Assembly (NCBI GenBank): GCA_963756745.1
Contig: CAVWOU010000010.1
Span: 496,001 to 560,000, forward strand
DNA from: DASPWW01 sp963756745
Lineage (GTDB): Bacteria > Actinomycetota > Thermoleophilia > Solirubrobacterales > 70-9
Direction: 5' to 3'
Length of the DNA: 64,000 nt
This document shows positions 35,415-44,469 of this stretch, one piece after another. Numbering within the stretch: the stretch's first letter is position 1; each line of letters starts with the position of its first letter. Under the pieces are notes generated by a model, which saw only the letters and a program-made list of their open reading frames with translations, did not search any database and was not told where the DNA came from. The position numbers were made by a program, and so were the translations under genes.

Positions 35415-36838
35415 TGCCCGTCGAGGACCGGCTCGCCGAGGCGCCCGCGGTCCGAGCGGCCAGGGCCGCGATCGGCGAGCGCGAGGGAGTATGGATCGTC
35501 GGCGGCGCCGTGCGGGACGCGCTCCTGGGTCGCGAGGTGACCGACGTCGACCTGGCGGTGGCCGGGGACCCCGAGCAGGTCGCCCGTGCGCTCGGCCGCG
35601 CCGCCGACGGCCACCCGTTCGAGCTCTCGGGCGAGTTCGCGACGTGGCGGGTGCAGGCGCGCGAGGCGTCGTGGCACGTCGACGTCGCGGCGCTCCGCGG
35701 CGACACGATCGAGGAGGATCTCGCGGCGCGCGACTTCACCGTCAACGCGATCGCGGTCCCGCTTGCCGGCGGTGATCCGATCGACCCCACGGGCGGCACC
35801 CGGGACGCCGAGGCCGGCATTCTTCGGGCGGTCGGCGAGCGTTCGTTCGAGGACGATCCGCTCCGGATCATGCGCGCGGCGCGGATCGCCGCGGCGCTGA
35901 AGCTCGAGCTCGATCCCGAGACCGTCGTGCTGGCGAGGCGGTTCTCCGCGCGGGCCGCCGAGCCCGCAGGCGAGCGTCAGCTCGCCGAGCTGCGTGGGAT
36001 CGTCGCCGGCCCCGACCCGGTCCGGGGCGTGAGCCTGATGGACGAGCTCGGCGCCACGCCCGCCGTCCTTCCCGAGCTCGACGCGCTCCGCGGCGTGGAA
36101 CAGAACCCATACCACCACCTCGACGTCCACGGTCACACGATCGAGGTGCTCGCGCGGGCGCTGGAGCTGGAGTCCGACCCGGGCTCGGTGCTCGGGGACG
36201 TCGGTCCCGACGTCGAGGCGCTGCTGGCGGAGCCGCTTGCCGACGAGTTCACCAGGTCCGGAGGGCTGCGGCTCGCGGCGCTGCTCCACGACCTCGGCAA
36301 GCCGCGGACACGGAGCGTGGCGCCCAACGGGCGAGTCCTGTTCCTCGGCCACGACGAGGCCGGCGTCGAGATCATCCGCTCGATCTGCGACCGGCTGCGC
36401 GCGAGCCGTCGGTTGACCTCGTTCCTCGAGTCGCTGACGCAAAACCACCTGCGGCTCGGGTTCCTGGTCCACGAGCGTCCGCTGTCGCGCCGCCAGGTCT
36501 ACGAGTATCTCGTGGCGACCGCGCCCGAGACCGTGGACGTCACACTGCTCACGGTCGCCGACCGGCTCGCGACCCAGGGGCCGAGGACGCGGTCCGAGGC
36601 GATCGAGTCGCATCTCGAGCTCGCGCGGGAGATGATCGCCGAGGGCGTCGCGTGGCGGCGGTCGGGACCGCCGACCCCGCCGATTCGCGGCGACGAGCTC
36701 GCCGCCGAGCTCGGGATCGAGCCGGGGCCCGACGTCGGACGGGCGCTGAGCGAGATCGAGGCGGCGCAGTTCGCCGGCGAGGTCGCGTCGCGAGACGAAG
36801 CCGTCGCCCTCGCCCGCCAGGTGCTGTCGCTCGAATAG
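35414..36838 (+). CDS. CCA-adding/poly(A) polymerase family nucleotidyltransferase with HD domain
   Basis: The N-terminal class II nucleotidyltransferase head has VWIVGGAVRDALLGREVTDV with the DVDLAV acidic pair, followed by RDFTVNAIAVPL and DPLRIMRAARIAA, the hallmark of the CCA-adding/PAP family. A C-terminal HD-type domain carries HGHTIEV and LLHDLGKPRT. The likely role is addition or repair of the tRNA CCA end; actinobacterial enzymes of this form are annotated as CCA tRNA nucleotidyltransferase. The ATG overlaps the alr stop by one base. Confidence 0.85.
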   Translation: MPVEDRLAEAPAVRAARAAIGEREGVWIVGGAVRDALLGREVTDVDLAVAGDPEQVARALGRAADGHPFELSGEFATWRVQAREASWHVDVAALRGDTIEEDLAARDFTVNAIAVPLAGGDPIDPTGGTRDAEAGILRAVGERSFEDDPLRIMRAARIAAALKLELDPETVVLARRFSARAAEPAGERQLAELRGIVAGPDPVRGVSLMDELGATPAVLPELDALRGVEQNPYHHLDVHGHTIEVLARALELESDPGSVLGDVGPDVEALLAEPLADEFTRSGGLRLAALLHDLGKPRTRSVAPNGRVLFLGHDEAGVEIIRSICDRLRASRRLTSFLESLTQNHLRLGFLVHERPLSRRQVYEYLVATAPETVDVTLLTVADRLATQGPRTRSEAIESHLELAREMIAEGVAWRRSGPPTPPIRGDELAAELGIEPGPDVGRALSEIEAAQFAGEVASRDEAVALARQVLSLE

Positions 36839-36848
36839 GCTCCCCGCG

Positions 36849-37253
36849 ATGGAGGACTGCCTGTTCTGCGGAATCGTCGCCGGCGACGTCCCGGCCCAGA
36901 TCGTCGACTCCGACGAGCACACGGTCTCGTTCATGGACATCAACCCCGCGACCCGCGGTCACGCACTCGTGGTTCCACGCGCGCATGCGACCGACCTGAT
37001 GGACGTGTCCGACGAGGATCTCGAGCGCACGATGGTCGCCGCGCGGCGCCTCGTGCGGCGGATCGACGAGACCCTGGAGCCCGATGGCTTCAACGTCCTC
37101 AACGCATGCCGGCCGGCCGGTTGGCAGACGATTTTCCACTACCACCTGCACGTGATCCCGCGGTATGAGGACGACCCGTTGAAGCTCCCATGGATCCCGC
37201 GCGGCGCCGAGCCCGAGGAGATCGCGGCGGTGGCGGAGAGGATTCGGCAGTGA
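36849..37253 (+). CDS. HIT-family nucleotide hydrolase
   Basis: A 134-residue histidine-triad protein. The start CLFCGIVAGDVPA and the triad FHYHLHVIPRY (HxHxH) are characteristic. HIT proteins hydrolyse AMP- or GMP-linked substrates such as adenosine phosphoramidates. The N-terminal CxxC could bind zinc, as in many bacterial HIT proteins. The gene starts ten bases after the CCA-family gene and is probably in the same transcript. Confidence 0.9.
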   Translation: MEDCLFCGIVAGDVPAQIVDSDEHTVSFMDINPATRGHALVVPRAHATDLMDVSDEDLERTMVAARRLVRRIDETLEPDGFNVLNACRPAGWQTIFHYHLHVIPRYEDDPLKLPWIPRGAEPEEIAAVAERIRQ

Positions 37254-37273
37254 GCGCGAGGCTGATGTCAGGA

Positions 37274-37291
37274 TCCCGCCCTGGGCGGGGA
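37274..37291 (+). terminator. Weak hairpin between the HIT and enoyl-CoA hydratase genes
   Basis: TCCCGCC (37274-37280) can pair with GGCGGGG (37284-37290) around a three-base loop, followed by AATTTGATG. The T-tract is poor, so termination is only possible, not clear. It falls in the 72-base gap between two plus-strand genes. Confidence 0.3.
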
Positions 37292-37325
37292 ATTTGATGT
37301 TGGGCCGAGCGCGAACACCCGTGAT

Positions 37326-38108
37326 ATGAACGAACACCCCGTGGTCCGCCTGGAGCGCGACGGCGCCGTCGCGTCGATGATCCTCCACGACCCGCCGCTC
37401 AACCTGTTCGGAGCGCGCGCGTTCGTCGCGCTCAACGAGTGCCTCGACGAGGTCGAGGGCTCGGACGCGCGCGCGCTCGTGTGGCGGGCGGAGGGAGACG
37501 TGTTCACGGGCGGCGCGGACGTGAACGTGTTCGCGGAGGCCGACCGTGCGCAGGCGAGCGAGATGTTCAAGCCGCTGCTCGGCGCGGTGCAGCGCCTCGA
37601 GGCGCTTCCGTTCCCGACCCTGGCGCTGGTCCACGGACTCTGTCTCACGGCGGGGCTCGAGGTGTCGCTCGGCTGCGACATGATCTGGGCCTCCGAGTCG
37701 GCGCAGTTCGGGCTCGTCGAGGCGGTCGTCGGCCTCACGCCGGGCGCCGGCGGAACGCAGCGGATGGCGGAGCGCGCCGGACCGGGGCGGGCGCGCGAGT
37801 TCGTGATGACCGGCGGCATCTACGACGCCGCCACGCTGGAGCGCTGGAACGTCGTCAACCGGGTCGTTCCCGACGACGAGCTGCTCGAGAAGGGGATGCG
37901 GTTCGCGCACAGACTGGCCGCGGGGCCGACGCTCGCTCACTCGGCCACCAAGCGGGTCGTGCGCGGCTACCTCGAGGGTGGCGTGGAAGAGGCCGACCGC
38001 GTCACCGCGGAGGCGGCCGGCGGACTTTTCCAGACGCAGGACCTCCAGCGCGCCGTGCGCAGCTTCCTCGAGAAGGGGCCGGGCAAGGCGACGTTCGAGG
38101 GCCGCTGA
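37326..38108 (+). CDS. Enoyl-CoA hydratase/isomerase family protein
   Basis: A 260-residue crotonase-fold protein. The oxyanion-hole strand FTGGADVNVF and the second motif CDMIWASESAQFGLVEAVVG with the catalytic-region Glu are present, then GLTPGAGGTQRMAERAG. The likely reaction is hydration or isomerisation of an acyl-CoA double bond in fatty-acid breakdown; the exact substrate is open. ATG 37326 is the first in-frame start. infA follows after 21 bases. Confidence 0.88.
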   Translation: MNEHPVVRLERDGAVASMILHDPPLNLFGARAFVALNECLDEVEGSDARALVWRAEGDVFTGGADVNVFAEADRAQASEMFKPLLGAVQRLEALPFPTLALVHGLCLTAGLEVSLGCDMIWASESAQFGLVEAVVGLTPGAGGTQRMAERAGPGRAREFVMTGGIYDAATLERWNVVNRVVPDDELLEKGMRFAHRLAAGPTLAHSATKRVVRGYLEGGVEEADRVTAEAAGGLFQTQDLQRAVRSFLEKGPGKATFEGR

Positions 38109-38129
38109 ATCCCGCTACGCTCACCGCCG

Positions 38130-38348
38130 ATGGCGAAGGAAGACAAGATCGAGATGGAGGGCGAGGTCACCGAGGCCCTCCCGAACACGATGTTCAAGGT
38201 CAAGCTCGACAACGACCACGAGGTCCTCGGCCACATCTCGGGCAAGATGCGCCGCCACTACATCCGCATCCTCCCCGGCGACCGCGTGAAGATCGAGCTC
38301 TCGCCGTACGACCTCGATCGCGGCAGGATCACCTACCGCTACAAGTAG
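38130..38348 (+). CDS. infA: Translation initiation factor IF-1
   Basis: A 72-residue S1-type OB-fold protein. The sequence MAKEDKIEMEGEVTEALPN, GHISGKMRRHYIRILPGD and the end LDRGRITYRYK is a textbook IF-1. It occupies the ribosomal A site during initiation. Unusually, it is not followed here by rpmJ-rpsM; its 3' end overlaps the end of a convergent methyltransferase gene by ten bases. Confidence 0.97.
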   Translation: MAKEDKIEMEGEVTEALPNTMFKVKLDNDHEVLGHISGKMRRHYIRILPGDRVKIELSPYDLDRGRITYRYK

Positions 38349-39253
38349 CTGCGACGTAGGGTGTCGCGCAGCCTTCTGGCCGGCGCGGCCAGGGGTGAGC
38401 GACGGATCAGATCCTTGAGGGCAGTTCGAATCGGGGGACGCGCGACCACCCCTTCCACCTCGAGCTGGAGCAGGCGCATGTTGTTGCGAAGGCTGTCGAG
38501 CTCGCGAGGCTCATCTGGTCTTGCCCGCTCCAGCTCTTCCGCGGTGGGGCTGACCGGGCGCTTCCGCGCCAGCATGCAGGTGTGGATGATGGGAGGGGGG
38601 CGATCGTCGACCGGCCGCGGGCGGTCGACCTCGAGGATCTCGAACGCCCGTCCCCAGTGCTCGCGAAGCCACCACTCCGAGTGGAATACCCATGGCCCTC
38701 CTTGTTCCCAGGGGAACCAGCGGCGCAGAACGATCATCCCCACTCGATCCTCGTCATACGGCTCGTTGAGCAGGCTCGCCCACACGCCCTCCCCCAGGTG
38801 CGTGGAGATCAACATTCCGTGGGGCGCAAGGACCCGGTGGAGCTCTAGCAGCCAGTCGCTCCAGTCATCCGTTATGTGAGTGAACACCGAGGTCGCCCAC
38901 ACGAGGTCGAAGTGGCCGTCCTCCAGGGGGAGCGGGGGCTGGGGATCGTTCCGGAAGCAGTGCACCGGTGGACTGAGGTTCTCGTGCGCCCACTCGATGC
39001 TCGGAGCATCGATGTCGCAACCCCAAAACTCCGCCTCGCGCGCCTCCTCCAGGAAATGCCGGAGCACCCGCCCAGATCCGCATCCGAAGTCCAGCACCCG
39101 CTTGCCCTGCCACGACCAGTCGTCGGGAAGCAGAGCCTCGATCTTTTCGCGGAAGGCTCGACCAACCGAGTCGTAGACCTCCAACGGATCGGCCGGAGCC
39201 TGACCCACGCGGGTGGCGAGCTCCCTCGGCGGAACGGGAGCGGACGCGGGCAT
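38339..39253 (-). CDS. SAM-dependent class I methyltransferase
   Basis: A 304-residue protein with a Rossmann-type methyltransferase core. SAM-binding motif I is VLDFGCGSGRVLRHF, motif II lies around WGCDIDAPSIEWA, and the post-motif region is FDLVWATSVFTHI. The C-terminus carries a helical, basic extension (LRNNMRLLQLEVE...RDTLRRSYL). The style matches methyltransferases found in glycan or cell-surface gene sets; the substrate is unknown. It is convergent with infA and overlaps its last ten bases. Confidence 0.82.
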   Translation of the reverse strand: MPASAPVPPRELATRVGQAPADPLEVYDSVGRAFREKIEALLPDDWSWQGKRVLDFGCGSGRVLRHFLEEAREAEFWGCDIDAPSIEWAHENLSPPVHCFRNDPQPPLPLEDGHFDLVWATSVFTHITDDWSDWLLELHRVLAPHGMLISTHLGEGVWASLLNEPYDEDRVGMIVLRRWFPWEQGGPWVFHSEWWLREHWGRAFEILEVDRPRPVDDRPPPIIHTCMLARKRPVSPTAEELERARPDEPRELDSLRNNMRLLQLEVEGVVARPPIRTALKDLIRRSPLAAPARRLRDTLRRSYL

Positions 39254-39364
39254 CGAGGCGGATACTAGTTGTCGAGTACCCCTTCGCTGGCTCAGGACGA
39301 CGCCAGCACTAGGATCACGCAGAGGTCCTCGATGTTCCCGGAGTGCATGCCCCGGGTAAGTCCC

Positions 39365-40667
39365 TCAATCCGGCTCCCGGGGCGGCGTGAGGGAGCTGCG
39401 CGCCACCGCCGGGTCCGGGTCGGTCATCTCGACCACGAGGCTCGACCAGCTGAAGTCGCGCGCGCCGAGGCCCCGGCCGGTGTTGGGGTCGTAGTACTCG
39501 CGCAGGCCCTCCCTGAGCACCGCGTCGCCCAGCGCCCGCGCCATCTCGGCCGCTGGCTCCGCGTAGCCCAGCCGCACGAGCCCGATCCACAGAAGCCACG
39601 CGGCGTTGATCCAGCTCGGCCCCCGCCAGTAGCGGCGCAGCGGGCCGCGCCCGGCGCCGGGGACGAACGACGGCTCCGTCGCGGCCACCGACGGCGGCGG
39701 CACCGGTAGCCAGAAGCGCCGCGGGTCGAGCAGGTGCTCCTCGACCAGCCGGCGCCCGATCTCCTCGGGGAGGTCCGGGAGCGCCAGCGGGGCGAGCGCC
39801 GCCCAGGTCTCGACCGCCGGGCGCTGCCCGGACGGCCGCTCCTCGTCGACGAACAGGCCGCGGCTCTCGTCGTAAAGCCGATCGACGATCGCCGGGGTGA
39901 TCGACGGCGCGCCCGTCGCGCGCAGCGACAGGCACCACAGCACGTTCACGACCGTCTCGCACAGGATCGGCCCGCCCGCCGCGAGCACCTTGCGCGCGTC
40001 CCAGCGGAGCTTGCGATTGCGCCGCACGAGGCACAGGAAGCCCGGGCGGGCGTGGGCGCGCCGTCCCCACACGGGGTCGAACTTCGGCGACGAGTCGAGC
40101 CCGGACTCGTCCGGCTGCACGATCCACAGCAGCCCGTCGCCGTCGAGGTCGCGGTTGGCGGCGAGCCACTCGTGATGGGCTGCGATCCGCGGCTCGGTGT
40201 TCGGGTCGCCGACCGCGATCCGCCACGCCCACGCGAGCAGCGGCGGCTGGATCGTCTCTGTCATCGGCGAGCGGCGCTCGCGGACGTTGTAGAAGCCGCG
40301 GCGGATCAGCGACACGGGGCGGTCCCAGAACACCGTGTGCCCGACGAAGCCGTCGGGCCGCGCCGCGCGCAGCAGCGTCTCCAGCTCGGCGCGCGCGCGG
40401 GCGGGATCGAAGCGCCGCCACACGATCGCCGCGAAGCACGAGTCCCAGTACCACTGCCACGGGTACCGGCGCGGGCTCGGTCGGGTATAGGAGTAGGTGA
40501 CCGCGTGCGCGCTCGCCCTCGGTCCAGTTGCCGCGCAGGACCCGCTCCGCGAGACCCGCGACCTCGCCTGGCGGCGAGAAGTCTGGGCTGCTGCGTGTCA
40601 ATCCGGCCGCCACGATCGCACGCCGGCCCGATGTGTCTTGGCGTCGCGTCACCGAGGCCAGCGGCAC
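39365..40667 (-). CDS. Glycoside hydrolase of the GH63/trehalase-like (alpha/alpha)6 type, frameshifted
   Basis: The main frame contains (alpha/alpha)6-barrel motifs such as FVGHTVFWDRP, PLLAWAWRIAVGD, DGDGLLWIVQPDESG and the C-terminal RYWRGPSWINAAWLLWIGL, typical of GH63 or glycogen-debranching-like enzymes. The conserved N-terminal block YPWQWYWDSCFAAIVW is reached by joining two frames: AERVLRGNWTEGER continues as AHAVTYSYTRPSPRR after a one-base change within 40501-40513. The start is uncertain; ATG 40667 is the upstream limit. The likely role is hydrolysis of an alpha-glucoside or mannoside storage or compatible solute. It is divergent from the amidohydrolase gene by 17 bases. Confidence 0.7.
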
Positions 40668-40684
40668 TCCCCGCTCGGTGCGAG

Positions 40685-41867
40685 ATGACGCCAGATAGAC
40701 TTCCCGCTCTGGTCGATCCGACGGACGCCCGGCTGCTGACGCGGTGCCTCGAGCCGTTGCTCGCCGAGTTGCCCGGGCTGTCCTTCTTCGACGCCCACAC
40801 GCACACCGGCTTCAACGATCCGGACGGGGCGCGGTGCTCCGCCGAGCAGCTCACTGCTCTTCTCGCTCCCCTCGACGCGCGCGCGGTCGTGTTCTCCATG
40901 CAGGAGCCGGACGGCTACCGGGAGGCCAATGACCGGATCCTTTCCGAGTCAGCCGCATCGGAAGGGAGGCTGGTCGCGTTCTGCCGGCTCAATCCGAACG
41001 ACGATCCCGTTGCCGAAGCCTCACGCTGTGTCGAGCAGGGGGCACGCGGCATCAAGCTCCATCCTCGCGCCGAGGCCTTCGCGCTCGACGCCCCTGCCGT
41101 GCACGAGATCTTCGCCTTCGCACACGAGCACCAGCTGCCCGTCCTGATCCACGCGGGGAGGGGCATCCCGGCGCTCGGAAGGCACACGCTCGGCCTCGCA
41201 GCCGAGGCGCCCGGCGCGCGGATCATCCTGGCGCACTCAGCAGTCTCCGACATCAGCTGGATCTGGCGTTACCTGCCGGATCATCCGAACATCTTCATCG
41301 ACACCGCGTGGTGGAACCCGGTCGATCTCATCGCGATGTTCGCCTACGCCCCGCCCGGCAGGGTCCTGTTCGCGAGCGACGCACCGTACGGAGTACCCGC
41401 GATGAACGCGATCCTCACGCTGCGGTGCGCGTTGCAGGTAGGGCCTTTCCCCGGAACAGATCAGGGCGGTCTCGGGCGGTCAGCTGGAGCGCCTGCTTGC
41501 GGGCCAGGCGGCGCTCGACACCGGCCCCGCGCCGGGACCCCCACAGGCCCCAACCGACCTCATCCTCGATCGGGTGTTTGCCTATGCGATCGTTGCGCTC
41601 GGCCGGATGATTGCGGGCGCGCCTGCCGACGAGATGGTCGCGTTCGCGCGACTCGCATGCGTGGTGGAGGACGACGCGCCGCAGGCGGAGACCTGCCGGG
41701 CGATGGCCTCCTTGATCGACCTTCACGAGCAGGCGACACGTGGCGTCGATCGGGCCGAGCTGGCAAGTCCATCACCTCAGCGCCTGCTTGCCCTTGGCCC
41801 GCTTCTCCTCGCCGCCACGCTGGCCGCGACGCCGCGCGTCCCCGTGCCCGAGTTCGTGGTCGTCTAA
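40685..41867 (+). CDS. Amidohydrolase (TatD/PHP-like metal-dependent hydrolase), frameshifted
   Basis: The N-terminus has the metal motif FFDAHTHTGF, and later IKLHPRAEAF, VLIHAGRG, ILAHSAVSDI and FASDAPYG, which together form an amidohydrolase-type active site in a TIM barrel (amidohydrolase 2 group). One extra C at 41444 breaks the frame after LTLRCALQVG. The continuation LSPEQIRAVSGGQLERLLAG is typical of the C-terminal helix of these enzymes. A further helical domain then runs to 41867 and is less usual. The substrate is unknown. Confidence 0.7.
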
Positions 41868-41882
41868 GAGGGAGCTCGTCGC

Positions 41883-42653
41883 TCAGTCCGCGGTCCGGCG
41901 CATCCCCCGCATAGCGAGTGCGGTCAACACTGCCACGAACCCCACCAGTGCGAGCAACCCCGGCCACGTCTCGCCCCAGGTGACGGGTCCGACGAACCCC
42001 TGGCGCGCCGCATCGACGATCTGGGTAGCCGGGTTGTAACGCGCGACCTCCTGCAGCCACCCGGTGAGCAGCGCGAGCGGCGCGTACGCCGTCGTCGTCA
42101 GGATCAGGACCAGCATCCCCGCCTGCATCAGCGGCGCCGCCGACTGGCTCTTGAACTTCAGCGCGAGCGCCGTTCCCCACGCCGCCGCGACGATCGCCAT
42201 CCCCATCGTGATCACGAGCGCGATCGCGAGCCCGCCCGCGCCTGGCCAGTGCACCCCGAGCGAGAACCCGATCACGAGCAGGACCGCGGCCGGCACGAGC
42301 GCCCTCAGACTGGCCGAGAGCACGAGCCCCGTCAGGATCACGGGTCTCGGAGCGGGCGAGGCGAGAAGCCGATCGAACCAGCCCTGCTCGATATCGCGCG
42401 CGAGATTGACCCCGGTCGCGGCGCCCGTGAACCCGGCTCCCTGCATCAGGCTGACCGGGATCAGGAAGCTCTGGTAGCTCTCGCTGGTGAACCCGGGCAA
42501 CAGCGTTAGGTTGCCGAACACCGCCGTCAGCCCGAGGAAGAAGATCGCGGGGGCGAGCACGCCGGGAATCGCGGCGCCGGGGACCCGTAGGATCTCGTTC
42601 AGCGCCCGCCGCATCAGTGCGCGGATCGTCGCCAGCTCAGCGCGCAGCGTCAT
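41883..42653 (-). CDS. ABC-2 type transporter permease 2
   Basis: A 256-residue membrane protein with six hydrophobic helices and the ABC-2 permease pattern (IEQGWFDRLLASPAPRPVIL amphipathic helix, YNPATQIVDAARQGF near the end). It forms the membrane half of a DrrAB-like exporter with the paralogous permease upstream. The start ATG 42653 overlaps the stop of that gene (ATGA), so the two are coupled. Confidence 0.85.
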   Translation of the reverse strand: MTLRAELATIRALMRRALNEILRVPGAAIPGVLAPAIFFLGLTAVFGNLTLLPGFTSESYQSFLIPVSLMQGAGFTGAATGVNLARDIEQGWFDRLLASPAPRPVILTGLVLSASLRALVPAAVLLVIGFSLGVHWPGAGGLAIALVITMGMAIVAAAWGTALALKFKSQSAAPLMQAGMLVLILTTTAYAPLALLTGWLQEVARYNPATQIVDAARQGFVGPVTWGETWPGLLALVGFVAVLTALAMRGMRRTAD

Positions 42654-43426
42654 CAGCCCCTCCTCAGCCGTCCCCGCATCGCGGCGGCGCTGAGGCCGAT
42701 CCCGAACAGCCCCATCAGCGCCAGCGCCGCGACGCCCTCGAGGAATTGCTCCGCCGAGCCCGTCGAGATCACGAGGTCGCGCACGCCGTCGACGATGAAG
42801 CTGAGCGGGTTCCACTCCGCCACCGAACGCGCCGGCTCGAGCAGCAGGTTCTCGGGGAAGAACGCCGTGGACAGGAACAGGATCACGAACACGAGCGGAA
42901 ACAGTCCCTGGACGACCGACGTTCTGCCGCTGCGCAACGCGATCGCCGCCCCGATCCCGCCGAATGCCACCGCCGAGCACGTGACCAGGAAGACGATCAG
43001 GAACGCGCCGGGGACGCCACCCTCAATGTTCGCTCCGAAGATCAGCGCGATCGCCAGGAACCAGATCGCTGTCAGCGCGCCCAGGGCGGCGGTCCCTGCG
43101 AGTCGCCCGAGAACGATCGCGAAGCGCGAGATCGGCGCCGCGAGAAGACGGTCCGTGAACCCCATCTCGATGTCGAGCGCGAGCGCGATCCCGCCGCTGT
43201 TGCCGGCGAGGAGGGTCGCCTGGATCATCGCTCCGGCGATCATGAAGTCGAGAAAGCTGTTGACCTCGGGGAACTGCGGCAGGTCCACGGCGCGGCCGGC
43301 GCCTCCGACCTGAATCGCGAGCAGCAGGGTTGGGAAGATCAGGATCGGCGCCATCAGCTGCGGCCGCCTGAACGTCTGCTTGATCGAGCGCAGGCCGAGC
43401 GCGCCGATCACCCGGAGCGTGTTCAC
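42653..43426 (-). CDS. ABC-2 type transporter permease 1
   Basis: A 257-residue membrane protein with six hydrophobic helices. It carries the same ABC-2 signatures as its neighbour: an amphipathic helix MGFTDRLLAAPISRFAIVLG and the region EWNPLSFIVDGVRDL. Two different permeases with one ATPase suggest a heterodimeric channel. It overlaps the ATPase gene by four bases (ATGA). Substrates of such exporters include drugs, lipids and wall components; none can be assigned here. Confidence 0.85.
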   Translation of the reverse strand: MNTLRVIGALGLRSIKQTFRRPQLMAPILIFPTLLLAIQVGGAGRAVDLPQFPEVNSFLDFMIAGAMIQATLLAGNSGGIALALDIEMGFTDRLLAAPISRFAIVLGRLAGTAALGALTAIWFLAIALIFGANIEGGVPGAFLIVFLVTCSAVAFGGIGAAIALRSGRTSVVQGLFPLVFVILFLSTAFFPENLLLEPARSVAEWNPLSFIVDGVRDLVISTGSAEQFLEGVAALALMGLFGIGLSAAAMRGRLRRG

Positions 43427-44403
43427 GACTCGCCGTCCACGGGCTGCTCGACCTCCCCCTCGGGACCCTCGGACCCCTCGAGGTGGTAGCCGGTCTTGGC
43501 GACGAACACGTCGTCGAGCGAGGGCTGAACCAGGTCGAGTGATTCGACAGCGAGCCCGGCGTCGTCAAGCGCGCGGACCACGGGCGCGACCCCGGCCGCT
43601 CCCGCCGACAGCTCCACTAGCGCGGCGCCGTCCTTCGCCGGAAGCGGCGTGCCGAACCGACCCAGGATCTCCTCGGCGCTGTCCATCGTCCCCTCCGCGA
43701 GCACGACCTCGAGGTGGGGCCTCCCGACCTCGGCCTTGAGCGCCGCCGGGGTCCCCTCGGCGACGATCCTCCCGTCGTCGATGATCCCCACCCGGTCCGC
43801 CACATTGTCGGCCTCCTCCAGGTACTGGGTAGTGAGAAAGACCGTGGTTCCCTCGTCGTTCAGCTTCTCGACCTCCTCCCAGATCGCCTTGCGGCTCACG
43901 GGGTCGAGACCGGCGGTCGGCTCGTCCAGGAAGAGGATCTCGGGTTCGTGCACGAGCGCTGAGGCGAGATCAAGCCGCCGCCGCATCCCGGCCGAGTAGG
44001 TGCCGACGCGACGGTCGGCGGCGCTCTCCAGCCCCACACGGGCGAGCAGGCGCTCCCCCCGGCGCTGTCCCTCGCGGCGCGACAGGCCGTGCAGCGTCGC
44101 CTGCAGGCGGATCAGCTCGCGGCCGGTCATCAGCGGGTCGAGCGCCGCCTCCTGGAGCGCGACACCGATCGCTCGCCGCACCTCCCCGGCCTCATCGACG
44201 ACGTCGTGCCCGGCGACGCGTGCGCTGCCGCCGGTGGGGCGAAGCAGCGTCGTCAGGATCCGCACCGTCGTCGTCTTCCCGGCGCCGTTTGGGCCGAGGA
44301 ATGCGTATATCTCCCGCTCGGGGATCTTGAGGTCGACCCCGGCCACCGCCGTAATACCGCCGGAGAAGACCCGCTGGAGATCGCGCGTCTCTATTGCCGG
44401 CAT
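43423..44403 (-). CDS. ABC transporter ATP-binding protein (DrrA/CcmA type)
   Basis: A 326-residue ATPase. It shows Walker A GPNGAGKTT, the signature YSAGMRRRLDLASAL, Walker B ILFLDEPTAGLD and the switch region FLTTQYLEEAD. The C-terminal 100 residues resemble the regulatory domain of daunorubicin-resistance ATPases (DrrA). It starts the three-gene exporter operon with two ABC-2 permeases downstream. The signature SAGM in place of SGGQ is common in this subfamily. Confidence 0.92.
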   Translation of the reverse strand: MPAIETRDLQRVFSGGITAVAGVDLKIPEREIYAFLGPNGAGKTTTVRILTTLLRPTGGSARVAGHDVVDEAGEVRRAIGVALQEAALDPLMTGRELIRLQATLHGLSRREGQRRGERLLARVGLESAADRRVGTYSAGMRRRLDLASALVHEPEILFLDEPTAGLDPVSRKAIWEEVEKLNDEGTTVFLTTQYLEEADNVADRVGIIDDGRIVAEGTPAALKAEVGRPHLEVVLAEGTMDSAEEILGRFGTPLPAKDGAALVELSAGAAGVAPVVRALDDAGLAVESLDLVQPSLDDVFVAKTGYHLEGSEGPEGEVEQPVDGES

Positions 44404-44469
44404 CGCGCACGATTGTATGGAGCCGCGGTCGGCCTTCCGTGACGTCGCGCACGGCGGCTGTCGTCCGCG

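Noticed and set aside
38415..38440. tRNA-like CAGTTCGAATCGGGG
   Set aside because: It lies inside the methyltransferase coding sequence and has no tRNA context.
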